Origin: Chrysophaeum taylorii
Lineage: Eukaryota > Sar > Pelagophyceae > Pelagomonadales > Pelagomonadaceae
Direction: 5' to 3'
Length of the DNA stretch: 64,000 nucleotides
NCBI GenBank assembly: GCA_029834535.1
Contig: JAQMWT010000388.1
Coordinates: 213,176-277,175, forward strand
Made by a program: the position numbers and the translations under genes. Below, piece after piece: positions 1-12,217 of this stretch (the stretch's first letter is position 1; each line of letters starts with the position of its first letter). Below the pieces are notes generated by a model. The model did no database searches. It saw nothing but the letters and a program-made list of their open reading frames with translations, and was not told the DNA's origin.

Positions 1-237
1 TTCTTCTTCTTCTTCTTCTTCTTCGGTCACGTCGTACGAGTACGAGAAGGACTGTTGGAGGCGCCGCTCGAGCAGCAGCTTCGCCCGGTCGAGCTCTCGT
101 TCGAGCTCGTGGTAGAGCTCGTTGTCGCCGCCACTCACTGGATTAAAAAACGAGTCAGCATCCCAAAACGACGACTGTGTCAGTGCGCTTGGGAGAGCGA
201 GGACCACGCAGGCAATCCGAAACTCGCAGCCACGCAT
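1..237 (-). CDS. N-terminus of a secreted protein, cut by the window edge
   Basis: On the minus strand an ATG at 237-235 opens a frame that stays open to base 1 (79 codons), so the gene continues outside the window. The N-terminus has a basic start and a hydrophobic core (FRIACVVLALPSALT) followed by small residues, typical of a signal peptide. A charged helical stretch rich in Glu, Leu and Arg follows, then a run of eight Glu encoded by the (GAA)n tract at 1-24. Codon use is GC-rich like the neighbouring genes, and the opposite strand is not coding-like. I do not recognise a family. It is head-to-head with the AAA ATPase gene starting at 582. Confidence 0.55.
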   Translation of the reverse strand, partial: MRGCEFRIACVVLALPSALTQSSFWDADSFFNPVSGGDNELYHELERELDRAKLLLERRLQQSFSYSYDVTEEEEEEEE

Positions 238-581
238 CGACGATCCAAAAAATTATGATGCGGAAGCGATAATTTTATTGGTTGAAGCATCTTCCCGGAA
301 CCCTTCGGGAAGTTGGATAGCTCCTTTTCTCCGGATATCTGACGGATAATAATAAGGGTAAGGACTACCTGCTACTACTACTACTTGCAGAATAAATAAA
401 AAAACTCTTTGTCGGCGGCATCGCGTTTGCTGCATTTTCGGTGGTGGTAGGACTGCTGTTGTTGTTAGCGATCGCGTTGTCGGATCGCCCACGCATTGCA
501 CTTTTTCTCCTTCGCGTCGTAACCGCCACCTTTCTTGATATCAGAAGACATCCCGAAAGAGCGTCGCTTCTCACGGCTAAA
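238..581. promoter_or_regulatory. Shared upstream region between divergent genes
   Basis: These 344 bp separate the start codons of two divergent genes (237 minus and 582 plus). The stretch must hold both promoters and 5' untranslated regions. I see no TATA box or other motif that I can assign. Confidence 0.3.
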
Positions 582-2060
582 ATGTACTACTCGCACTGTC
601 CCTTCGATCCTCGCGAGGTTGAAGAACTCATCGGAGAGGACGTGTCGGCGTACGAGTACGCCGAAATTCCGTCAAACGAATGTAAATTGACGTCTCTTGT
701 GCTTGCTTACGTCGCGAACAAATCGAGCAACAACGCGCGCCGCTCCTACGCCATCGCGCAAACCAACAAGGACAACGATTCGGACGACGACGAGGACATG
801 GGTTCGGAGGACGACGAGTGGCACACGCCCGCCGCCGAGGACGAGTGCTCGAGGACTAAAATATTGGCGGGGAAAGGGTGCTTCGCCGTCGACGACATGT
901 TCGTGTTGTACCAGACCGTTGGGAAGCCGTGCGGAACGGATTGCGCCGTCGATCAGAAGCACGTGCTCCTCGTGTTCTGCCCTACTGCGAAGGGTGGCAT
1001 CGCAACAATCCAAGCTTTCTGCACACGACTGATCATCGACAGCGAGCGCGCCGATCCCAGGCGCTACAGCATCTACCGCTGGCATCTGGAACACAGATAT
1101 TGGCGCCTCGACTCGCGCGTTCCCGTGCGGCCGATCGAGAGCATCGTGCTGCCGGCCGCGATGAAAAACAAGGTCCTTGGCGACGTGGAGGACTTCTTGT
1201 CTCCTGAGACGCGGGCCTTCTACCTCCGCCATGGAATCCCTTATCGACGTTCACTGTTGTTTTACGGCCAGCCGGGCGCCGGCAAGAGCTCTCTGATCGC
1301 CGGGCTCGCCGGCAAGTTTGGTCGAAACGTCTGCTACGTCTCGATCTGCGACGAAAAGATGTCGGATGACGCTCTCAAGGACGCGGTCAATCGAGTGCCC
1401 TCGCGATCAATTATCGTCCTCGAGGACATTGATTCGCTCTTTGACAAGAAGCGCGGCAAGAAAAACGATACGCCCCTGACATTCTCCGGTCTCCTGAACG
1501 CACTTGACGGCATCGGAGCAGCGATCGGCCAGTTGTTCGTCATGACCACCAACGAAGCCCATAATCTCGACGCCGCCCTTGTCCGCCATGGTCGTGTCGA
1601 CCTCAGCGTCGAGTTCAATAGCTGTGTCCCCGAGCAAGCCGAACTGATGTTTGCCAACTTCTATCCGGACGCGCCCGAGCCGTACGCGCGAACCTTCGCA
1701 AAACGCTTGTTTGACCAGCTAGGGGAACGCGCCCTTTCCACCGCCGCGCTGCAGTCGTATTTCGTCAAATTCCGGGCTGCCGACGCTTGCCAGGCCCGAG
1801 ACTCCACTACGGATCTTATCGCCGATCTCGACGAACGCGCCGCTCGGGACCACCAGGCGTCTAATGACGGCCGCGACGACGAAGAAGATGCCGACGACAG
1901 TGACGATAACGACGGCGATGATGATATCGCAACGAATCGATCCCACATTGCGGCCGTCTGGCCGTACCTTGAGCGCCACGGCCCCGCTATCTTCAGCGCG
2001 GTACTCATCATGGTGCAACTTTTCTCTCGCCCCCGCTCATCCTACCGTGCGTCGTCGTAA
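582..2060 (+). CDS. BCS1-like AAA ATPase
   Basis: The protein is 492 aa from the ATG at 582. The frame is open further upstream but has no ATG there. The segment ending HGIPYRRSLLFYGQPGAGKSS is the typical entry into a BCS1-type AAA domain: Walker A GQPGAGKS near aa 229-236 and Walker B IIVLEDIDSLF near aa 277-287, followed by a sensor-like MTTNE and the arginine-containing HGRVD. The SIVLP...FL region before it matches the BCS1 N-domain/AAA linker. Classical BCS1 sits in the mitochondrial inner membrane and exports the Rieske protein. Here no N-terminal membrane helix is seen, only a hydrophobic segment near the C-terminus (IFSAVLIMVQLF), and acidic low-complexity inserts occur at about aa 65-85 and 430-450. 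The AAA call is firm, but the substrate cannot be inferred. Confidence 0.85.
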   Translation: MYYSHCPFDPREVEELIGEDVSAYEYAEIPSNECKLTSLVLAYVANKSSNNARRSYAIAQTNKDNDSDDDEDMGSEDDEWHTPAAEDECSRTKILAGKGCFAVDDMFVLYQTVGKPCGTDCAVDQKHVLLVFCPTAKGGIATIQAFCTRLIIDSERADPRRYSIYRWHLEHRYWRLDSRVPVRPIESIVLPAAMKNKVLGDVEDFLSPETRAFYLRHGIPYRRSLLFYGQPGAGKSSLIAGLAGKFGRNVCYVSICDEKMSDDALKDAVNRVPSRSIIVLEDIDSLFDKKRGKKNDTPLTFSGLLNALDGIGAAIGQLFVMTTNEAHNLDAALVRHGRVDLSVEFNSCVPEQAELMFANFYPDAPEPYARTFAKRLFDQLGERALSTAALQSYFVKFRAADACQARDSTTDLIADLDERAARDHQASNDGRDDEEDADDSDDNDGDDDIATNRSHIAAVWPYLERHGPAIFSAVLIMVQLFSRPRSSYRASS

Positions 2061-2124
2061 GATGCGGACGACAAGATTCAATCAATCCGCGCAATCTCCA
2101 CCACCGCGATTCACCCGTTTGATT

Positions 2125-4294
2125 CTACAACATCTCGGGCACCGCGCTCAAAGCAGACGTCGTGCTGCGGCACAGCAGGGTCTGCGTGTCGCCACACCCG
2201 ATACCATCTTCTTTATAAAAAAGTATTATTACGTGCGATTGCGGATTCTTTCGAGTCGAACGGGATCCGCGAGGCCCCATCGCACAAGGAGGACAGCGAG
2301 CCTGCGTGCGATAATATTGTGGTACAAAACGTGCCGCCGAGGATGCAACGTACTTGGCCGCTCGCGGCGTCTGGTGGAGGGACTCGTCCTGGGAGCTCGT
2401 AGTGTACGCCACGTCGGCTAGCAATACGACGAGGGAGGCGAACTGGGAGTAGTTTAAACCAGCGGGATCTGCTCGTTTGTTCGAGTGGACGGCCGCGTAG
2501 CAGGCCTTGAGAAGGGCCGCGGCGACGAAGAGTGGCGTGATCTCGAAGTCCCGCGCGAGGGCAATCAAGCCGTGGCGCTTCCTGTTGTTGGTGGTGGTGG
2601 TGGTGTCACCCCCTCCGAGCTCGAGGTAGTGACTGACGGAGTCGACAGTCGAGTAGTAGCGGAAGACATGACGGAGCTGTGCGTCGACAGTGACGATGAC
2701 TTTGGTGACGGAGCGATCGCGCGCGATCGCGTCGATTCGCCGCGGCAGCGACGACGAGAGCTCGGCGATACCAGCCGCCCGCCCGTCCCTCAAGCTGCCT
2801 TCCCGCGGCGGCGATGAGGCGATCGACGACACTCCGGCGTCGTCGCGTATCGAAGCGCACCAGAGGTCGCGCGACGGTTCGACGCGCGGCTGTTCGATAC
2901 GATAGGGTTCATCGTCGACAACGACTGGTCGCAGCGGGCTGCCGGGGACGGCGCGGCCGCCGAGGGAAACCCAGAGAGCTACGGGCTCGCGCGTCACCTC
3001 GTAGGCACACGAGTAAGAGCCGTCGTTATCGTCGACGACGCCGAGGACGCGGCCTGCCCCGTCGACGCGCGCGTCGACGACGTCGCCGCCTTTCTCCACG
3101 TCGTTCCCGAACCGGTCCCGGACTCTGAGTTCAAAGTGAGCCGGTCGGTGCGGCACGACTCGCTCGGCGCCTCGGAGAACAGACGCGGCGGCGCTCGCGG
3201 GCCCCGGGACGATGCGCACCGGGAACGGACTCCCGAAGACGTGGTACTCGTCGCGGAGCAACACCGACAGTTCGTAGTCGCCGGCGCGAGCCACCGCGTA
3301 CTCGCACTCGTAGGTTCCGTTACCCTCGTCCCGCACTTCGAGCAGGTAAAGCAGCGAGGAAGACTCGAGCCGCGCCGTGAACTCCAAGCCCCCCGCGTCG
3401 AGCGCCGCGCCGTTGGTAGTCGCGACGATAGAAAACGTCGCCGTCTCGCCGCACACTGCCTGGTAGAGCCCGGGTCCGAAGGCCTCGCAATTTAACGCGT
3501 CGTCCGTCTGCTTCTCAACCCACCTCGCGCGCGGGTACCTGTACGCATCATCAGAATCAGAACATCGCTGCGCAACGAGTGTAAGCCTCACAGCTCGCGT
3601 TTCTTCGCGAAGTCGATCGCCGCCTGCGCGTCCGGCGTCCCGGCGTTGCGGTGGTCAACGTACCGAGATGGACGCGATCCACTCGTCGCGCTCGTCGGCC
3701 GTCGGGGCACACAGCTCGAGCTCGGTGCGCTGCGCGCGCGATTGTTTGTTGAACATCATCTGGACCACCTCACGCGTGGCGCGTTGAGCTCGAAGGTGTG
3801 GACGATCCGCTTCTTCTTGTGGCGCCTGCGCTCGGCCGAGACCTCGGCTTCGCTCAACGCAAACGATCCCGTTGGATTTGTCGACTCGCGGCTCTCGTAC
3901 CACACCAATTCCACCTATTGCAGGCAGCAGGGAGAGGACCTCTTCTTCGTGCGAATTTTCGAGCGGTCGGTCGTACCCGATCTCCCGCATGTTCGATCTG
4001 CGTTCGAAGCACCAGCCACGCGTCCCGCCAGCTACGATCGTCGCTCTTCTTCTTGTCACCCTTGAGTGCGACGATCCCACTGCTTCGCGGCAGCATCGAC
4101 GGCAACAACGCCTCGACTTCCGCTGTTGTCACCTCCGCGCCGCGCGATGACGAATGCGACGCCTCCCCTCGGTCGTCGTCCTCCGAACGAGAGCCACGCT
4201 CGATGTCATTCACGCGCTCTCGGAGTTGATCGAGTCCGAGGACCTCGTTGAGGGATGATGCGCGCCGAGGAGTAGGGGTCATCGTCGCACACAT
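2125..4294 (-). CDS. PH-domain plus filamin-repeat protein, five exons
   Basis: I read five exons: 4294-3977, 3914-3774, 3729-3664, 3623-3592 and 3538-2125. Four GT-AG introns of 62, 44, 40 and 53 nt join them in frame to 656 aa. Exons 1-3 build a PH domain: SWRDAWLVLR, then VELVWYES, then ELCAPTADERDEWIASIS with the near-invariant Trp of the C-terminal helix. The last exon opens with at least two filamin/ABP280 immunoglobulin-like repeats, recognisable from DEGNGTYECEY, DNDGSYSCAYEV and the FGSPFPVRI/PGSPLRPVV strand ends. The C-terminal 200 residues match no family I know. A membrane-phosphoinositide-linked scaffold is a reasonable inference. Its start codon lies 55 bp from that of the divergent flagellar gene at 4350, and its 3' end converges on the AAA ATPase gene with a 64-bp gap. 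Confidence 0.75.
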
Positions 4295-4349
4295 AATAAT
4301 AATACGGTCATATCTTTCGTGACGTCATTGATTCATCCAGGATTTCGTG

Positions 4350-7300
4350 ATGGCTGCCGCCGTATTATTGAGTGCGTCTCGGCCAAAGGGGCAGAAGCGC
4401 AGCAATCTCCCCGAGACACGGGAGAAGAAGAAGAAGAAGGACACTTCTATTCGAAAACAACATGGACGGAAGAACTGGAAGACGTTGGACATGGCCATGC
4501 ACACAAAGAAGTACGAGTCTTAAGCGAAGCCGCTTACAACAACATCCCACCACCGTAGGTGGGACGAGTTTCAGCGCGCCACGGACGCGGCCTGGGACGA
4601 TCGCGAGCGCAAGCTGGAGGCGGAAAAGCTTGCGCACCGAGCCGAGCGGCGCGACAAGGAACTCGAACGCGCGCGAGAGTGGATCCAGTTCAAGAAATCG
4701 TGGCTCGACGCAGGGTGCGTCGCCCGCTCTCGCCCCGACACACAAGACATGCCCACAGGTACGAAAACTGGCGCAAAAACCAGATGGTCAAGAAGCACCG
4801 GCAGCAATGGGAACTGCGATACAAAGCGAGCCTGGTCGAGCGCAAGGAGGTCCTCAAGCAGCAAGCGAAAGTAAATCGCGCCGAGGACGCCCAGCGCGGC
4901 ATTTCATGGTTTGAGACCAACTTGCATAATAACTTTGGCATCAGCACTATGGAGATGGAGACTTTTTCGCCGTCGTCGTCGGGAACCAAGGCGGCGGCCA
5001 AGCGCGAGGCGCGCGATCAGTATTTGCAGCGCATCCAGGCTCTGGTGCGTCGTCGTAGCATTTTCTGTTGTTTCGAGGAGGGTCACCAATAATACAGGTC
5101 CAAGCTGAAATAAACAATCCCAACGAGGTGGCAGATGTGGTTTCGCGTTTGAAGAAGAAGACCGAACGAAGGCGCACGGCCCGAAAGGAACGCGAGCAGA
5201 GGAGTCAGATATTAATCTTGGAGCAACAGCGCGAACAGGCCGAGCTCGATCTCAAGAAGAAGCAGGAGAAGGCGTGGGTGTTCTGCCGTTACTACGAGCG
5301 TGCACTGCTCGTGTTGGCCTTGGGCCAGTGGCGGCGAGTCAACGAAAAGGGCAGGGCGTCAGAGCAGCGAGCGGCGCGCATAGCCCAGATGAAGAAGGAA
5401 TTCGAAGAGAAGAGCGCGGAAGCGTTCGAAACGTTCGCCGCGGCCGCACGCGAGCGGTGTACCGAGGCGGCCGCTGCTGAGGTCATGTCGAAGATCAACG
5501 AAATCAAGAGAATTTCGAGGGAGCGCAAGTCGCGCAAGGCAGAGCTCGTGTGCACAGAGACCGTTCACAAGCTCCTCGACTTAACCTGTTGCGCGCTACG
5601 TGCTCGGGAGCAGCGCGAAGATCACCTCATGACCGAACCCGAGTGGCGCCAGATGAAGGAGCGGTTCGTCTCGAACCAGGCATTTTTCGAAAAACGCATG
5701 CACACCAAGGTCACCAAGGGCGTGGATCCCGTGGCAGATGCTCGAGCCCTTTCAGAAATTGACGACTTCGTCAGAGGCGCGGGCGAATGGGATATCGGCC
5801 GCAAGGACGATTTCCTTACGCCCGCCAAGGATCCGCTGGCTCGAGCCGTTGCAACAATGCGCGCACTCGTATCGAATGAGCAGTTGCGCATGCGCCCAGC
5901 GCGCAACCCGTGCGATTTTGGCACAAATCCTGTGCAAATCTGCGTCGCTGGTACCGCCGGAGAAGTCGTCGAAGCGGCCAAAAACGCCTGCGCGATTCAC
6001 GGGCTCCATGTCATAACAGTTGAAGCAGCTATCTCGCGTGCCGTGGAAGTCGCGGAGATAGCCAAGTCCACCGCATTTTCTTCTTCCGAAGCTACGGGGA
6101 AACTCCGCGAGGCGGGAACTACACTCAAGACCCTCAAAGACGAAGCCGCCACAGCAACTGAGAATGTGCAGCCACCATCGTACCCGGACAATTTGCTTGT
6201 CGACACAATCGTAGCCTACGCCCAGGAACTCGACGAACAACAACGAGACGCGCCAGACCAATGCGCGCAGGCGAGTTGGCTTCTCGCTGGCTTTCCTCGG
6301 TCGCTTCTTCAAGCCAAGCTACTCGAGAACCAGCTCTGCAACTATACCGACCCGGAGGTAGAGGCCGCACACGCTGCTGCTGCCAAGAAGAAGGTATGAA
6401 GAAATTATCGCCGACTCCATTTCAACGCGTCCCTGCGTTTACAGGGCGACAACAAAAAAGCAGCTGCCGACCGTAACGATCGTCCCGAAGCATACGTATC
6501 TCCGCTGAGCGCCGTGCTCATTGTGTGCGATGCCGCCGAGGAAAAGTCGATGACTAAAGACAGTGCTGAGCCACGTGAATCCGTCGTCAACCTGGAATCG
6601 TGGTGGTCGACGGTCAATCCTAGGACAGTTGCCAGGTGCATGTCAAATGTCAAACAGCTTGAAGACGAGATTGATGTTGTTGTCGAAGTTTGCCACAATC
6701 TCAAGGAACATGACGACGCCAACAACGCTGAGGTTGACGAGGGAGCCGGCGAAGCCAATAGCTCGAAGGAGGACCCTTCCTCGAACGAGAGCGAAATGCA
6801 AAACAAGGACGAGGGAACCAAACCAGCCAAGGCAATTTTTCAGTCGTCGATGAATGATGTGATAGCGGCGCACCGCGAGTCAAGGATTGCGTCCCTCACA
6901 CCGGTGAAACATTGCAGCGTGGAAACACTCACAAATCGACGACAAAACAGCGGGAACAATAATGACAATTGCCTGTGTCATCCGTAGGTCGAGCGAATTT
7001 GGCGCGCGCACGTGACGCAAGAACGCGCTTTGGATATGAAGGGTATCACAGCGACGCTCGCAACATGGGAGAGAGAGGAGAAGGCATATAGTAGTGTGCT
7101 CGACTCATTCGCATACACTCTTGGTGAGCAGAGCAAGTTGCTTCACGCGGAGATTGCGGATGCGCGCAAAAAGCTACGAACCAAGCTGCAATCTCACGAT
7201 TCTCGATGGGACAATATTCTCAACAACGCTCGTTGTCGACTCGATCACGACGCTGGCAACAATGACAACGTGACCAGATGCTTAGATGACGTGGAACTGG

Positions 7301-7850
7301 AACTCGGAGATGTCGTTGACGACCGCAAAGAAGAGGCCAACGTAATGCTCGCATCTTTGCTCGCGAACGTCGACGCTTCAGTAAAGGGCGCAATCGACCA
7401 CTTGTCGTTATTGGCCATTCTCTTCGCGACGGCTGAAGCATCGCGGTATTCGGAGGGCATGTTTCTGCTCGATGACTACGCCCACCAGTTCGTGAGTAAC
7501 AAGACCTTGCTTGAAAATCTTGTGGATGTTCTGCATTCGTGCAGGCAAGCACTCCCATTGTTGAGGCCCCTCGGGATCTATGCCATCATCTTTCAACGAT
7601 GCTGATTGCGCTGAACTTAAAAAAGTGCGCAGCCGAAGTTCTGGACAAGGTCAAAGATGTTACCAACCTAGTTGATACGTACGCTCGCCCGGGAAATGCG
7701 CACAAATCGAGAACACCGGATGCGGTAATCCTCGATAGCTTGAAATACGACTCACTCGTTCGCGGCACAGGCCCTGCTGGCTTGTCACTTGGTAAGGAGA
7801 TTGCACAGCATAGTATGCAGATTGACGACGGCGACATCAAAATTGCATGA
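4350..7850 (+). CDS. SPEF2: SPEF2/CPC1-like flagellar central-apparatus protein, seven exons
   Basis: Exons at 4350-4510, 4559-4714, 4759-5044, 5098-6393, 6445-6903, 6988-7491 and 7545-7850 join in frame to 1055 aa. The introns are 44-84 nt; the donor at 6904 is the least certain. The N-terminal half is charged coiled coil (DDRERKLEAEKLAHRAERRD, then a long KKK/ERR-rich helix). A segment with MTEPEWRQMKERFVSNQ follows, then a degenerate adenylate-kinase-like region: ICVAGTAGE where a P-loop would be, and WLLAGFPRSLLQAKLLE, the NMP-kinase GFPR signature. This order matches SPEF2/CPC1 of the C1 central-pair projection. The amino-terminal calponin-homology domain of animal SPEF2 is not seen; it may be absent or lie in an unrecognised upstream exon. 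The gene implies a motile 9+2 flagellum. Confidence 0.7.
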
Positions 7851-8399
7851 ATCAAACCGAGGGCTGAAGGAAGAACTCACGGTAGGCCATATTTCTTCTA
7901 CACCACTTGTTTTACCACTTGTTTGTACAATGGACGTAGGCGATGGTGAACGCGCGATTTGAACAAGAACACGAAGCAGTGGGCCAGTACGCCGCCAATT
8001 GCCGTCAAAACAAGACCCCAGTCACGATTCTGACCAACTTTGCTGTGGACTCTTGAGGGACCAGAGTCCATGACGCCCCCCGCCGATTCGCCGTGAAAAG
8101 ACGCTATTCGAGCACATCGCTGATGTCAGCATACGACTACGATGCGCCACAATGAGTCTGAGGCGCTTTGAATCTCGACACCTCGTGCGCCTGACACAAA
8201 ACGTCCACATTTTACCCGCCGCCATAGCTCCTCGAGAGTGTGACGTTTGCAACGTACAGGGCGGGGGATTTATCTCTCTCATCCGCGGATCTAGATTTAT
8301 TTCCCTCTCGGTGGTTGTTGTTGGCGAGTGGAGCGGGCTGAACCATCAGACGTGCCATCTGGATGCAGATCTTTTATTCTTTGTTCTTATGGTGAAGGT
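7851..8399. other. Intergenic, no gene seen
   Basis: These 549 bp lie between the 3' ends of the convergent SPEF2-like and RING genes. Short open frames occur, but none has coding-like composition or a recognisable motif. Confidence 0.4.
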
Positions 8400-9035
8400 T
8401 CAAGAAATATTGCATGCCATCGAGGTGCATCGTCTTGGTCGATTAGAGGGATCGTCTGGTGGTTGTCGTAGGTACGCGCCGGCGAACTCGAATTTTTTTT
8501 CGAAGTCTTTTGGGAGTTCGGGACTCACTTGGCACACCCATTCCCAATATCTATCTCTCTCGTGGCCGTCGTGCTCGAGCAGTCGTTGAATCTGTCCACA
8601 ACAGAGCGGACAGTAAGACCACTCGCAGAGCTGGCGAGTCTCGCCGATGCTGTGCTTGATTATACACGCTCCGCACAAGCACTTGTGCTCGCACGGAAAG
8701 ATGACGAACGTGGACGGTTCGGCGCGACACATCGTACAAGGCGGCTCGGCGTGGAGGTCGCGGTATTCTCGTTCCGCTTTGTAATTCCGTGCGAGTGCGA
8801 CATAGTCCGTCTTTTTCTCCCGTCCGCTGTCGAGGAGGCCAACCCTGCTCTTGACTCGAGAGAGTCCCTTTGTTGTCGTCGTCGCTGGGTCGTCCCACTG
8901 CTGCGTCGAGTCAGTCTCTGTACGGCACGGATGGCCGGGCTCGTCGTCGTCGTCGTCGTCGTCGACATAGTACTTCCGGCGGCCTTGATGCATCGCACAA
9001 GTGGACCAGCTCAGCTTGACGTCACTAAATCTCAT
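8400..9035 (-). CDS. RING-finger protein, probable E3 ubiquitin ligase
   Basis: The protein is 211 aa from the ATG at 9035. Near the middle is a C3HC4-type RING: CTMC, CEHKCLCGAC and CPLC give the Cys/His ligands in the expected order. The insert between the second and last pairs (IIKHSIGETRQLCEWSY) is longer than average. A hydrophobic/acidic C-terminus with WEWVCQVSPELPKDF follows. The N-terminal third is low complexity, including a seven-Asp run. RING domains of this kind usually recruit E2 enzymes, but the target is unknown. The start codon is 56 bp from that of the divergent DnaJ gene, so both probably share a promoter region. A TGACGTCA palindrome at 9018-9025 lies just inside this coding sequence. 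Confidence 0.7.
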   Translation of the reverse strand: MRFSDVKLSWSTCAMHQGRRKYYVDDDDDDDEPGHPCRTETDSTQQWDDPATTTTKGLSRVKSRVGLLDSGREKKTDYVALARNYKAEREYRDLHAEPPCTMCRAEPSTFVIFPCEHKCLCGACIIKHSIGETRQLCEWSYCPLCCGQIQRLLEHDGHERDRYWEWVCQVSPELPKDFEKKFEFAGAYLRQPPDDPSNRPRRCTSMACNIS

Positions 9036-9091
9036 CCGTTACGCCGAAGCAGTTATTAGTTTGACTCTCGTCGACTCGAACACACGACGAG

Positions 9092-10072
9092 ATGGAGGCA
9101 ACAACGACCGGGCCAGAAAAGGATTTGTACGAGGTGTTGCAGGTGACGCGTTCGGCGACGGACGCCGAGATCAAGAAATCGTACAAACGACTGGCGATGA
9201 AGTGGCACCCCGACAAAAATCCCGAGAATGCCGAAGAGGCGGCACAGATGTTCCAGGATATTGGCGAAGCCTACGCCGTCCTCACCGACAAGGAGAAAAA
9301 GGCGATCTACGACCAGTACGGCTACGAGGCTCTGCGCGACGGGGTGCCCGACGACAACGGCGGCTCGCAAGGCGGCTGGAGCTACAAGCAGAACGCGCGA
9401 GAAATTTTTGAGAATTTTTTTGGGACGTCTAATCCGTTCCACGACTTCAGCTTTGGCGAGTCGGTGCCCTTCGCAGCGAGACTACGGAAGCCCGGTCCCA
9501 AGAAGATGGAGCCAATCACGAGGACGCTCGAGTGTACGCTCGAGGAGTTGTTTAACGGGTGCGTCAAGAAGTTTGCTGTTACCCGCAAGCGACTCTCCTC
9601 CGAGCCGGCCGAAGACGGGTCGATGCAGTTTGTGGACGAGAAAAAGACGCTGACCATCCACGTCAAGCCGGGCTGGAAAAAGGGGACCAAGGTGACGTTC
9701 GCGAACGAGGGGGACGCCGGGCCCCACGTCGTCCCCGCCGACATCGTATTCGAGCTCAACGAGATCCGGCACAAGACGTTTGCCCGGGAGGGCACTAGTC
9801 TCGTCTTCACAGCCGAGGTCTCGCTCGCTGACGCCCTCGGCGGCACGATTGTCGAGGTCCCGACGCTCGACGGCCGGACGTTGTCCATTTCCGTGCCCGA
9901 GGTCATCAGTCCCGGTTACTCCAAGATTATCCAGGGCGAGGGCATGCCCCTCTCAAAGACACCCAACGTCAGAGGGAATCTCATCGTCCGCTTCAAAGTC
10001 ACTTTCCCACGGCACTTGAGCGAAGCGCAAAGGACCGTCTTGAAAAAAGTCCTCCAGCAGCAGCAGCAGTAA
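9092..10072 (+). CDS. DNAJB13: Type II Hsp40 (DnaJ), DNAJB13-like
   Basis: This is an uninterrupted 326-aa protein. The J domain is at about aa 10-78 with the HPD motif in KWHPDKNPEN. A short linker with FENFFGTSNPF follows, then the two beta-rich client-binding domains with LEELFNGCVKKF and DIVFELNEIRH, ending at a dimerisation segment with NVRGNLIVRFKVTFP. There is no zinc-finger domain, so it belongs to class B. The short linker without a long Gly/Phe stretch and the FFGxxNPF motif resemble DNAJB13, the radial-spoke (RSP16-type) Hsp40. A general cytosolic DNAJB1-type chaperone is the alternative. Its closeness to the SPEF2/CPC1-like gene fits an axonemal role. The C-terminus ends in a short Gln run. 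Confidence 0.8.
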   Translation: MEATTTGPEKDLYEVLQVTRSATDAEIKKSYKRLAMKWHPDKNPENAEEAAQMFQDIGEAYAVLTDKEKKAIYDQYGYEALRDGVPDDNGGSQGGWSYKQNAREIFENFFGTSNPFHDFSFGESVPFAARLRKPGPKKMEPITRTLECTLEELFNGCVKKFAVTRKRLSSEPAEDGSMQFVDEKKTLTIHVKPGWKKGTKVTFANEGDAGPHVVPADIVFELNEIRHKTFAREGTSLVFTAEVSLADALGGTIVEVPTLDGRTLSISVPEVISPGYSKIIQGEGMPLSKTPNVRGNLIVRFKVTFPRHLSEAQRTVLKKVLQQQQQ

Positions 10073-10163
10073 GCCTAGCAACAAAAGACTAGTAATGCTA
10101 CTACGACGTAGTAGTTAGTTATTATTAAGTAGTGTGGTGATTTCCCTCCGGTCTCTGAGCGTC

Positions 10164-10204
10164 GTCGATTTGGTATCTCGCCTAATAATCGATACCAAAT
10201 CGAT
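10164..10204. repeat. Perfect 12-bp inverted repeat (hairpin)
   Basis: The arms CGATTTGGTATC (10166-10177) and GATACCAAATCG (10191-10202) are exact reverse complements around a 13-nt spacer. One more A-T and one G-T pair extend the stem. It lies about 95 bp after the DnaJ stop codon, so it could be a 3' UTR structure. Confidence 0.6.
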
Positions 10205-10415
10205 CGATCTATTTGTGGTACCTGGAATGCGAATCCGACCGTAGGTACCGGTAGTAGGCGATAATGATAATCAAGATGGCGAGTACAAAAAATACGTCCT
10301 AACAAACAAGACAGTTTATGAAGAGAGTATCCCATCGCCTCCTGGGATGTTCTGCTATCTACACCGAAGGGTGTGCGCCTGCTCGGACGCTCTTCCATAG
10401 ACGACGCGACGAAAC

Positions 10416-10499
10416 CCTTTATTTTTTATTTTATTTTATTTTATTTTATTATTTTTTATTTTATTTTATTTTATTTTATTTTATTTTATTTTATTTTTT
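10416..10499. repeat. (TTTTA)n microsatellite
   Basis: About 80 bp of near-perfect TTTTA pentamers with a few 6-T interruptions lie between the convergent DnaJ and cactin genes. Confidence 0.9.
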
Positions 10500-10661
10500 G
10501 CAATAAGCCAGTTGCAACTGGTTTGTTGGTTGTTTGCTTTGTGCAGGTCGTGTTTGCTACGCGGCACGCAACGCTTAAGAGAAAGGAATACGCACGGGGC
10601 CTCTTGAAATCGGCACTACGTCGTCGACCACAGCCCAAGAATAATAAACGAAGAGAAGAGG

Positions 10662-12214
<1,553 letters not shown>

Positions 12215-12217
12215 TAT

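Noticed and set aside
441-581. Upstream extension of the BCS1-like frame with a hydrophobic N-terminus
   Set aside because: It would begin with GTG and has no ATG. The hydrophobic stretch could be chance, so the ATG at 582 was used. An upstream exon is not excluded.
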